Part shown: one piece after another, positions 53,852 to 62,588 of the stretch | Layout: the number at the start of each line of letters is the position of its first letter | Position numbering within the stretch: the first letter of the stretch is position 1 | DNA from: Isochrysis galbana | Taxonomy: Eukaryota > Haptophyta > Isochrysidales > Isochrysidaceae | Reading direction: 5' to 3' | DNA: 64,000 nucleotides | NCBI GenBank assembly: GCA_018136815.1 | Contig: CM030932.1 | Span: 7,331,628-7,395,627, forward strand | The notes under the pieces: model-generated | Seen by the model: the letters and a program-made list of their open reading frames with translations, nothing else | Database searches by the model: none | Told to the model about the DNA's origin: nothing | Program-made: the position numbers and the translations under genes

Positions 53852-55170
53852 TCGCAGATGCGGTGTATCGGGGAGAGGCCTAGGGCTACCTCAGGGCGCC
53901 AGCCCTTGCACCCTTTGGAGCTTCCGTGTATCATGAGTTTGTGAGGCGATTGGATGTTGGGGGGCATCGCGATCGGTTTGCACGCCCGGACGGCGTAGTT
54001 GACCGGCACCGTTTTGTTGTCGATGTTGAGTACGATCTTGCGCGGGAAGTTGCCCGATAGGAAGGTTCCTTGCGCTGCGGAGACATAGAGGTGCCAGCGG
54101 GTAGAGTGGGCGACTTTCGACACAAAGGTGCCGGACTCACCCTCGAGCTTCATGCGTTCGCGGTTTCCCTTCAAGAAGGTGAGGCCTTGTGCTTCGACCG
54201 CTTTGACGAGCGAGCTTAGAGTGATTTTCGATGCTTGCGCGAGGCCGTCCGCCTCGACAACGACGTGGGCCGCGACGTCTTGGAGCGCCTCGTAGAGGGC
54301 CTTGCGCGAGGAGGTGCCCTTCTTGTTGAGTTTCTCTTCAATGGAGTCCACATTGATGCGTACGGGGATGTCTTGGCCTAGGGCGCGAATGATGGTGTGG
54401 TCGCCGTATTTGGCCTTGAATTGTTGCGCGCAATCTTCGTTGACCGCTATGTGCCACGGGCCCCTCGCCGAGCGGGCCCAGAAGTCTGGCTCGGGGTCGA
54501 CTCCCTCGAGCTCTAGAAGAAGTTCGACGATGGCGGCGTACACCGTCGTGTCCTGGATTATGATGTCTCCGGCTTGGTGGAATGAGAGTTCGAAGGCGGA
54601 GTCTGAGTCTGCCATGTTGTTGTCGTCTTCAGAGTCTTGATCCTGTGCCGTGTGGTGTGGGGCGTCCGTGCTCAGTGTCGTGCGGGTGAGGGCTGTGGGT
54701 GGTGTCACTTTGCTCTGGTCCTCCTCAGGGGGGTTGTATGCTCGTGCCTCATGTGTGCGGCGTGCTGTGTATGAGGGGGTTTCTCTGGAGAGTTTGTACG
54801 TTGTGATGAGGTGGATGTGGTGCCCATAGGGGCCACCCGGCCTCGGGCCGCGCTGCCGGAGCAGCGCGGCCCTTGCCAGGGCGAGAGGGGCCTCTGCCAT
54901 AAGGCATGCCCAATGGAAGGGTGGCTGCATGGGCCTGGCATTGGTGGGGTGTTGCCAGCAGCCTGCTGCCCCCCATGGGGGAGACCAACATGGCTGCCAT
55001 AGGTGGTGTGGCCGGGGCCACGGGCCGTGTGGCGCGACCGGAGTCGCACGCACCTGCTCGGCCTCGGTGGGCGGACGCGGCCGCTTCGATAGCGGCTGCT
55101 CCATGGGCACTGGTGGGGCGCCCTCGGCGGGGGGCCCGAAGGAGAGGGGAGTCGCGGCGGCGCGCTCCAT
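53545..55170 (-). CDS. Non-LTR ORF1 protein
   Basis: Starts MERAAATPLS at 55170, with an in-frame upstream extension to 55284 that is less likely because the hairpin lies there. The first 230 residues are low-complexity, with KRPRP. From about residue 190 comes an acidic linker, then a compact region (FHQAGDIIIQDTTVYAAIVE, ARGPWHIAVNEDCAQQFKAK, later WHLYVSAAQGTF) likely to be the RNA-binding core. The frame beyond about 53850 overlaps the zinc-finger/endonuclease frame and loses meaning. ORF1 may therefore end by a programmed or accidental shift into ORF2. Confidence 0.6.
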   Translation of the reverse strand: MERAAATPLSFGPPAEGAPPVPMEQPLSKRPRPPTEAEQVRATPVAPHGPWPRPHHLWQPCWSPPWGAAGCWQHPTNARPMQPPFHWACLMAEAPLALARAALLRQRGPRPGGPYGHHIHLITTYKLSRETPSYTARRTHEARAYNPPEEDQSKVTPPTALTRTTLSTDAPHHTAQDQDSEDDNNMADSDSAFELSFHQAGDIIIQDTTVYAAIVELLLELEGVDPEPDFWARSARGPWHIAVNEDCAQQFKAKYGDHTIIRALGQDIPVRINVDSIEEKLNKKGTSSRKALYEALQDVAAHVVVEADGLAQASKITLSSLVKAVEAQGLTFLKGNRERMKLEGESGTFVSKVAHSTRWHLYVSAAQGTFLSGNFPRKIVLNIDNKTVPVNYAVRACKPIAMPPNIQSPHKLMIHGSSKGCKGWRPEVALGLSPIHRICECDAEAAKRRERNESRKLAPRPKSAHEALGKAPPNRAPASRKAFACATSAGYAATFRTKFPEHGSTTSALFAATSILIRRSRESVLTARRACSSIQSARRPY

Positions 55171-55200
55171 CGCGTCTAAGTATAAACTTAGTTGACGACC

Positions 55201-55681
55201 TGAGAGCGAAGAAAAGCAAAAAAAGCCACAAAAATTGACCGTCACACACAGATCAAAGAGAGTAAGAAATGCGCATAGTTGCATTAATCCGCAGTGGAAT
55301 CGACAACAGGCAACCGGGACAACAGCGATGGAGCGGCGCGGACTCGAGAAGAGAACGGCTCAAAAGTCCCCCCGAGAATGCAGAGATGAAATAAGGTGAG
55401 GAACGCACGCGTTTACGTTTGTCTACAGGATATAGCTGACACGCCTGCCCCAGCCCGCCTGGCCCGTCGTAGTGCACGCAGGCCCACCCCCCTTAGGGGG
55501 GGTGGTGGGTAGTGGATGCGGGGGTGAGAGTGTGGGGCTTAGGCGATGGCGAGCGCGATACCGGAGTGGTGTGAGTCACTAGTAGCGCAGCGGACACCTT
55601 CATGAATATTTTTTATTACTCCCATCATTCCCGCTGCACACAGCCACCCTATCTCGTCCCTCACATTCACAGCCTACCGTT
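55201..55681. other. Upstream region of the non-LTR element
   Basis: At 55383-55435 the sequence AATAAGGTGAGG...CGTTTACGTTTGTCTACAG is the reverse of a segment at 3817-3860, linking this region with the inverted-repeat family at 3-4 kb. Both show intron-like AG/GTGAG or AG/GTAAG and CAG edges. TTATTACTCCCATCATTC lies at about 55613. Confidence 0.45.
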
Positions 55682-56830
55682 TCACTCTTCTCTCATCACG
55701 TTGACCGGCGTTTCCCACAACGTCTCTTCCACAAGCATGCCCGCACAAGAGCCTATGGCTGGCTGAAAAAACAAGCTAGACAACTGCAGGAAGTCAAGCA
55801 CGGCGTATAGCAAGCAGAGCTTGGGGAGCACGAACGAGGGAGGGTCGGAAACAAGGGGGATGTTGCCTCCGGCTACGGCGGGCGAAGGGGCGGTGGACGC
55901 AGCTCCTGGTTGGGCCGTCAAGCAAGCTGCTGCTTGGCGATTTGCGAGATCTTCGTCACTCAAGCCTGAAAGAGACTCGACCTGTTCCCACACCTGCGCT
56001 GGGCAAATAGTGCCCCCTGTTACAATAGCGTCAGGGCCAAGGGCGAGTGATGCAGCCAGAGCAAACATGGAGTTGGGCCCGCCGATGGCCACTACCGACC
56101 TAGAGCCCACGAGCCAGCCGGGCGGCGGCGGCAGCTGCGCTTGCAAGTGCGAGACGAGTTTTGTGGCATCGTCAGGGCCCATCGGGTTCGGGCTTGGATT
56201 CTCGGCAAAGGAGCGCAACTGTATAGCCTCGACGCAAATGCAAGTGGCGACACCGACGCCCAATGCGCCGAGGTAATTTTTGAGTCGTGGCAAACGTGTC
56301 GCCCTACTGCCTGCAGTGCCGCTGCTCTCGTTGTCGATTGTTGAGAACTGGAAAGAGGCGCCGCCAGAGTCCCATGAAATGAGAGCGCTCCTATCGACGC
56401 ACCCGTAAGCGGCGGCGGTGAGGAAGCCGAGCCGCGCCTCCATCTCCTGATCAACGAGCTGCACGTGCAGCCCCAGCTCGTCGCGAACTCGGGCGAGGTA
56501 CTCGCCACCATTCTTGGCCTTGCGGAAGACCTCGGTGGCGATTGCGGCCTTTTGGGTAGCACCGAGCGCCGTCGCTTTGCGCGCGAACGCGTTGAGCACG
56601 CGTAGCCCCTGCTCGAGCACAGGAGGGCCGAGCGATCCATCGGGCGACGCCTTCCATGCCACCGCAAACGAGCACGGCACTTCTGCCGCGTGGAGGGTGG
56701 CCAGGATGGAGCCGCTCGCCAAGTCAACATCGGCGATGACGCACTTACTCGCGTTTGAGCCGATGTCCAGCGCCACGCGCCGCACCACCTCCGACTCGGG
56801 CAGTTCGCCCTCCGACTCGCCGCTGCACAT
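55682..56830 (-). CDS. Ppx/GppA-family phosphatase-like protein
   Basis: Single exon, 382 residues (MCSGESEGEL...). It has the ASKHA-fold signatures of exopolyphosphatase/guanosine pentaphosphatase proteins: LDIGSN (21-26), ATEVFRKAKN (98-107, cf. ATxxxRxAxN), QEMEARLGF (128-136, holding the family's catalytic-type Glu), DSGGASFQF (154-162) and AIGGPNSMF (249-257). The last residue of the DxGGGSxE block is Gln instead of Glu, which may lower or alter activity. The fold covers the N-terminal two domains. There is no HD or C-terminal extension, so it resembles short PPX/GPPA proteins. Likely substrates are polyphosphate or (p)ppGpp-like nucleotides. It has no obvious target signal and no visible introns. 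Confidence 0.82.
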   Translation of the reverse strand: MCSGESEGELPESEVVRRVALDIGSNASKCVIADVDLASGSILATLHAAEVPCSFAVAWKASPDGSLGPPVLEQGLRVLNAFARKATALGATQKAAIATEVFRKAKNGGEYLARVRDELGLHVQLVDQEMEARLGFLTAAAYGCVDRSALISWDSGGASFQFSTIDNESSGTAGSRATRLPRLKNYLGALGVGVATCICVEAIQLRSFAENPSPNPMGPDDATKLVSHLQAQLPPPPGWLVGSRSVVAIGGPNSMFALAASLALGPDAIVTGGTICPAQVWEQVESLSGLSDEDLANRQAAACLTAQPGAASTAPSPAVAGGNIPLVSDPPSFVLPKLCLLYAVLDFLQLSSLFFQPAIGSCAGMLVEETLWETPVNVMREE

Positions 56831-58389
56831 CGTGGCACCCCGCCCCGCCTGCTCTCTCTCTGTAATCTCTAAGTCAGTCTGCCGCCCTACTCAAGAATAT
56901 TGCGGCCCATTAATCTTAGTGAACGGGCGGGGAAGGGGCGGCTGACGACACGAGGGGAGGAATATCCATGAAAAGAAAGAAAAAAGGGAGAGTGGCGCGA
57001 GTCATTACTTCAATTAAAGTACTTTACTCGAGTTGCCATCCCTTATTTTTGCGGGCCGTTCCGCTCTACTCTGGAGTAGGAGTACTACTACTAGAGTACA
57101 AACTTTCGACGAGAGTTCGCTCCTACTCTACTAGATCTCCACCCCCGCGGCGAGCCGCGGCCCTTCCCTCCTGGCTCTGGCGCCCCCGTCTTCTCTTACC
57201 CAATCACCAATTAGGTCGAGAAGACACGTAAACGCCGGAGGGGAGAGCTGCCGCTCCCCCTTCCCCTCCCTCTTCCCTTTTCCTCCTCTCTTCCCTGCGG
57301 CGGGGCCCGCGCACCGCGTCGAAATCAGCCCTTTGCAGGCGCCGGTGATGACGACGTCACGCCCCCAAGACGCACCGTGAGCGCCCAGGGCCTTCAGCCT
57401 AGCTCACCTGGCATGACACTCCTGGCGGCTGGCAGCTGGCGGCGACCTCTCTCTCTCCTCGCTCTCTCTCCTCGTGCCTCGTGCGTGCGTGACATTAGCT
57501 AGAGTAGACTGTTGTAAGTTGTAAGTAAGGGAAAGATAGGTAATATTACAATATTACGGAATCCATCCCTACATTTACGTAAACGAACTTGGCGCTCTTG
57601 GCAAGCTCTTGGGGCACAACGCACAACAGCACAACGCACAACAGCCAAAAATATAGATAGTTACGCGCGCGCGGGAACGCGGCCGCCCCACAAATATAGT
57701 AACTATGCGTGGAACTCTCACTTTTCCACAACTTTTATTAACTTTTCCGCCATGTGCCATGTGGCAGCCTGCACAACCCCCCAAATATGTCGCTAAATAT
57801 GTAGATCTCGGATCTCGGAGGCGATATCGATATGTCGAAATATGATTTTCGCGAGCGGGCCCCCTAAATCTGTTTTATGATGTATTGATATTTCTGTCTG
57901 GGCCTAGACCTAGTAGGCGAGTAGTCCAAAATCTTCAGATGTCAGATTTTTTTTACATGAGCAGGCTCTCCCGTCATGCTCGCTGCTTTCTTCAAGCGTC
58001 GCGCGACATTTTGTGGAGCAATTGCAAGAGCCCTCCACAGAACTATTTCAAGCCCGTTCTTTCAACCCTCCTAAAACCCCGCGAAAGACCTCTAATCATG
58101 TACAAAAGATAAAGCATTCATAAGGCATAAGGCCGGATGCCGGATGAGACGATGAGACGATGAGACGATGAGACGATGAGACCGACACTGAGAGAGAGAA
58201 GACATAAGTACCAATTTTAGAGAATATGACTATGTACCCAAGACGAAATCGCGCCCTCTCTCTCTCTTTCCTCTTTCCCCCTTCCTGCCCCTCGCCGCTC
58301 GGCTCTCGCACGCGGCCCCTCCCACTTCTCCCTCCCCCTTCCCTCCCCTCTTCTTCCCCCCCCACTCCCCTCTTCTCCCCCCACCCCCA
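56831..58389. other. Intergenic
   Basis: It contains a five-unit 8-bp repeat (GATGAGAC) at about 58142-58182 and a CT-rich run (58250-58385) leading to the translocator start codon. Short CTACT/AGTAG words occur near 57070-57140. No RNA gene recognised. Confidence 0.4.
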
Positions 58390-59845
58390 ATGGCGCGCAG
58401 CATGCGCAAGGTGCTCTTCTTCGCGCTGTGGTACGTGGTCAACGTGGTGCGTGAGCCTGCACTCACCCTACCCTTGCTTCCCCTCCCTTCCCCTCCCTTC
58501 CATTCAGGCCTCCTGGCCGCTGATCGCAGGTGTACAACGACACCAACAAGTCGGCGTTGCGCTCGCTGCGGCTGCCATGGATGATGGCGTCGCTGCAACT
58601 GGGGATTGGGCTCCTCTTCATCGTTCCACTCTGGCTATTAGGCCTGCGCACGCCGCCCAAGCTCACAATGGCTGATTTGCACAGCATGATCCTGCCCGCG
58701 TTGATGCATGCGCTCGGGCAGATGGTGACAGTCGCTTCTCTAGGCGCAGGTTAGGCGGCTCTTGCACCGGCGTGGTGCGGCAGTCTCTTGCAGGCTTGCG
58801 CGCCTGCCAAACATACCCATCACACTGGCCTGTACTCAGGCTCGATTGCGCTCGTGAACGCCGTCAAGTCGATTGAGCCGCTCTCGACCGCCGCAGCTAG
58901 CGCGATTCTCTTTGGAGATGTGCTCCCATGGCAAGTCAACGTATGTCTGTTGCCCATCGTGGCCGGTGTTGCCCTCGCATCCTCCGCGGACCATCAGCCG
59001 TTCAACCGCGAATGCTGCATCTATGCCATGGTGAGCACCATGAGACGTAGGAAGAAGCGTACATATTATTTAAAGGGGGGGGGGGGGTTCCGTGAGTGGA
59101 TATTAGGCACGCAAGGCGTTCACGGGACGAGCACGCAGGGTAGCATTTCATGATGGATGAAACTTGAACTGTGGCAGCCCACCTTCTGCACCGTGGGCAT
59201 CCAAGGTTCACTTACCCTTGTCATCATCAGGCTTCTAATATCTTCTTTTCTCTGCGTGGCGTTTTGAGCAAGCGCGCGCTGACCGCCTTCCCGGCTGAAA
59301 AAGCACTTGACGCTGCCAATTTCTTATCCGTCCTTACAGCGCTCGCCTTTCTCCTCACGCTCCCCTTTGCCCTCGCTTTCGAAGGGCCTAAGCTCGGTGT
59401 GGAGTGGCATAAGGCGAGTGCTTGTATCACCGAGGCTGCCTTCCACGGCGCCGTCCTCCAAGATCACGCTCTTTCGCGTCCTCCTTGTATCATGTTGTGT
59501 GGAAGTCTTGTTCATCATGTTGCTCCCTCTTTCTCCCACCAGGCTGTGACCGTTGGACACCAGCCACCGCCCCCCACGACGCTCCTTCTGCGAATCATCC
59601 TCGCTGGCGCGTCTTTTCACCTGTACAACGAAGCCTCCTTCCATGCGCTCAATCTCGTCCACCCTCTCACACATGCCGTCGGCAATGCTGCTAAACGTCC
59701 GCTTTTGGTGCTCTACTCGGTTGTGCGTGGGGGGGCCTTGGTGCGTGTGCCGGCCGCAGCAGGATCCGCGCTCGCAGTGTCCGGCTTGATACTGTATGCT
59801 TTGACCAAACGGGTATACGCGGAGTCTAGAAGACATGATCAGTGA
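58390..59845 (+). CDS. SLC35/TPT-type sugar-phosphate or nucleotide-sugar translocator
   Basis: Exons 58390-58446, 58530-58749, 58840-59030 and 59231-59845 fit with GT-AG introns, giving up to 360 residues. Family landmarks are the LFFALWYVVNV first helix running into VYNDTNKSALRSL, NAVKSIEPLSTAAASAILF, LLPIVAGVALAS, YAM + ASNIFFSLRGVLSK, and a final LYNEASFHALNLVHPLTHAV and GNAAKR block. These are typical of plastid triose-phosphate and Golgi/ER sugar translocators with 8-10 helices. Between EWHKA and AGASF the open frame has about 60 extra, poorly conserved residues. A further in-frame intron of roughly 90-110 bp (perhaps ending at CCACCAG 59541) is therefore likely. No clear plastid transit peptide is visible before the first helix. 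Confidence 0.85.
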
Positions 59846-60121
59846 CGACCCAGGGAGGATGGAGAGGCCAGCTCTCTTTCGAGGTTCATACGCACACGCT
59901 TGGCATCCATGCGATGATTCGCTATCTGTGTTCGTAATTCATTCATTCGTTGCATGACTTGCATGCCGCTCCTTGTGCATGAGATACAGTATTTGCTTGG
60001 TGCTTACTACGAGCCTTATCGTCTTCCGTCGGCGACCGTCTCACGAGCTCGCGCCCCACTCGCAATGGACACCGTGTGTCTGGGCAACTGTATTAGCCAG
60101 ACAAAGTCCCCCCCTCGACTA

Positions 60122-60760
60122 AGACTTAGAGAACTAAGTTTATACTAAGTTCGCCCATGGGGGGGCACGAGCCCCCTCTCTCTCCACTCCTCCCCTGCCA
60201 TGGGGGAGGAACCACCGCCACTCTCCTGGCACGCCTGATGGCATGCCAGGAACACACTGCCCTGCTGACCCATCCCTCTCCCCACAGGCACGCCTGATTC
60301 GCCCGCCCTCTCTCTCCCCTCTCCTGCGGCACGCGCGATGGCGCGCCTGCGGCAGGCCTGCAGCTGCCCCTGGCCCCTGGCGACCCCTGGAGGCTCCGGG
60401 AGGCCAGCTCTGGGGGCAGAGGAGGCTGGGGCTGGGCCCTGGCCTCCCCTGCCTCTCCCTCGCTGGCGCTCCTGAGCCTCTGGGGCCCCCAATCTGCACC
60501 TGTCTGCCTGTCGACCAGGCCCTGCCTCTCCCTCGCTGGCGCTCCTGAGCCTCTGGGGCCCCCAATCTGCACCTGTCTGCCTGTCGACCAGGGGGGGAGG
60601 GGGACTTGGAGCGATGGGCTGGCCACGAGGGGCCAGGACGAGCGAACCAGGCGTGCCTGTCAGTGGGAGAGTGGGTCAGCAGGGCAGTGGCCTCCTGGCA
60701 AGGCCCATCAGGCATGCCAGGAGGATGGGTGGTTCCTCCCCCACGGCAGGGTGACGAATT
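60122..60760 (+). repeat. Hairpin-capped repeat, 73-bp tandem and inverted flanks
   Basis: Begins with ACTTAG-agaa-CTAAGT (60124-60139) and an ATG at 60157, like the non-LTR 5' ends. The family seen at 8050-8400 occurs reversed at 60155-60330 and forward at 60605-60760. Between them a 73-bp unit starting CTGCCTCTCCCTCGCTGGCG is exactly duplicated (60448-60520, 60521 to about 60592). The long Pro/Gly/Ala-rich frames on the minus strand are composition artefacts. Confidence 0.65.
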
Positions 60761-62588
60761 GGAGTGGCCCATAGGGCCTGATGGCAATGAGGAAGGGGCA
60801 AAGCCGGCGGCAGGCGCGGCGAGGGAGGCCACTTCAGAGGTGCTGACGGGCTGAAGCCCGTCAGCAGAGGAAGGCGGGCAGGCGGGCTTGAGCGAGGGCG
60901 AGGACGGCGGCGAAAGCGACATGGAACGAGCGGCGAAAGGCGAGGGTGAGTGAGAGGAGGGCTGTGGTGGCAGGGGCTGGCGAGGCGAGGAGGGATTGTA
61001 GGGTCTGAGTGTTACGAGAGAGAGAGCGACGAGAGCGAGAGCGACGACGGATGACGACTGGCGACAGGCCGACGGACAAAGACACCCAGGAAAACACCCC
61101 GACTCTCGCCCCACGACTTTCTCACATAACTCGACTGAAATCAAACCCAAACACTCCGATCAGACAACGACGGACGACGATCAAAGGGCGATCTGTCGAC
61201 GATCTTGTCTGGAACGGGAATCGCACCATAACGGAAACGAGGGGCAATCTTGCTACGCAGGATTCCAAGAGACCTACCAAATAAGACGAAAGGAGTGCGA
61301 TGTGCCTAAGGGGGAGATGCGAAGAGGTCGCAAATTAAACCTGATTGCCCCCAGAAGCAGATAAAGAACCGCAGGGGAGATAGCAAATTAAACCTATTTG
61401 CGAGGCGCCTGGGAGGAAGAGAGGTGGGGAAACTTCCCTTCTCTTTCGAGAGAAAGAGAGAGAGCGCTCCACAACCCCCGATCCCATGCATCCAAGCGAA
61501 GCTTTTGACCGAGAACGCGAGAAAGCAGAGAATTATAACGATAGATACCGAACGACGAAGAGAAGAGCGAAGCCTAACGAGTGTCGATTCGCGAATGCGA
61601 CACCCCCCTGCTAGGATCGAGCGTCCCGCGAGGAAAGAAGAGAACCTAACGGACATCGGAGAGCTCCAAGCAAGCCACGAGAAAGGCAGAAGAGCAATCC
61701 TGAACGAGACCGAATGAGCCAAGAGCGAAGAGCGAATAAATCCGAAGAGCGAATGAAACATTTAATCCGAAGAGCGAAAGAAACAATAAATCCGAATGGA
61801 TAGAGAGCCACGCGCCCAACGCCGAACCAAGACGGAAGACGTGATGAGCGACGCACCGAGAAGTTACGAACAATCGAGGACCGATGAGAACGCAGAACGA
61901 CGAGAATCGAGAATCGAGAGTCGAGAGCGAGAAACGAAGAACGCGGAACGACGAGAATCGAGAATCGAGATCGAGAGCGAGAAACGAAGAACGATAAGAA
62001 CGCGGAACGATGAGAATCGAGAATCGAGAATCGAAGAACGAACGACGAACGACGAACGACGAACTATAAGAATAGTGCGCGGCGATCGAAGAGACAAGGG
62101 GTACCACACCCGTCCGGACGATGAGGTGTAGAATCGGCGGCCGGCGCGGCAGACCGCAGGACTCAACGCTGCAACCCATCCCCTTCTCTCTTTTACGAGA
62201 GTTTTACCTGGATGTTTGGGCGGTGTGGCGGCACCCAAGTTACAACGCGGCGTCTCCTGTTCTTCGATATATGAGTAGTCGAACAGCCAACGGCAAAAGG
62301 CGGCGAGATATCACGACGGGCTCGGCACGTCACGCGCGAGCTAAACGACGAGGTACGGGGGTCTCCTGACAGAGCGCAGCGAAAGGGGAGGGAGATCCAT
62401 CCTCCGTGGTCGAAAGGGGGGGCGAGCCATACCTCACTTCCCGCGGGGGAACTATTCGGCGGCCGCGGGGGAAAAATTCGGCGACCGCGGGGGGGAACTG
62501 GAAAAGAATTCCCGTACGTTCCCGTACCGCGATCAAACGTAAACGACGGCGTTGAGAGATATCTGAAGGGGCGTGACAGTCGCGACTG
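60761..62588. other. Likely 3' untranslated/LTR region of the right-hand chromovirus, with tandem repeats
   Basis: Minus-strand downstream of the pol stop at 62589. It contains CCGCGGGGGAA-type blocks at 62440-62505. A roughly 55-60-bp tandem repeat built from GAATCGAGA and GAGCGAGAAACGAAGAACG lies at 61893-62062. A short repeat of AATCCGAAGAGCGAA lies at 61738-61797. No LTR ends could be fixed because the partner LTR is outside the window. Confidence 0.45.

Larger units (their letters stand above)
52373..55200 (-). mobile_element. Non-LTR retroelement with 5' end but no RT
   Basis: Minus-strand order: hairpin (55176-55191), ORF1 from ATG 55170, CCCH zinc fingers, AP-type endonuclease, then loss of recognisable coding sequence at about 52505 and a junction with a hAT relic at about 52372. 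There is no reverse transcriptase and no poly-A or 3' tail. Retaining the 5' end while losing the 3' end is the reverse of normal 5' truncation in this class. Confidence 0.75.

Noticed and set aside
60140..61150. A 336-residue minus-strand frame
   Set aside because: It runs through a repeat family, a 73-bp tandem duplication and GC-rich filler, and other frames over the same DNA are equally open; not a credible protein.
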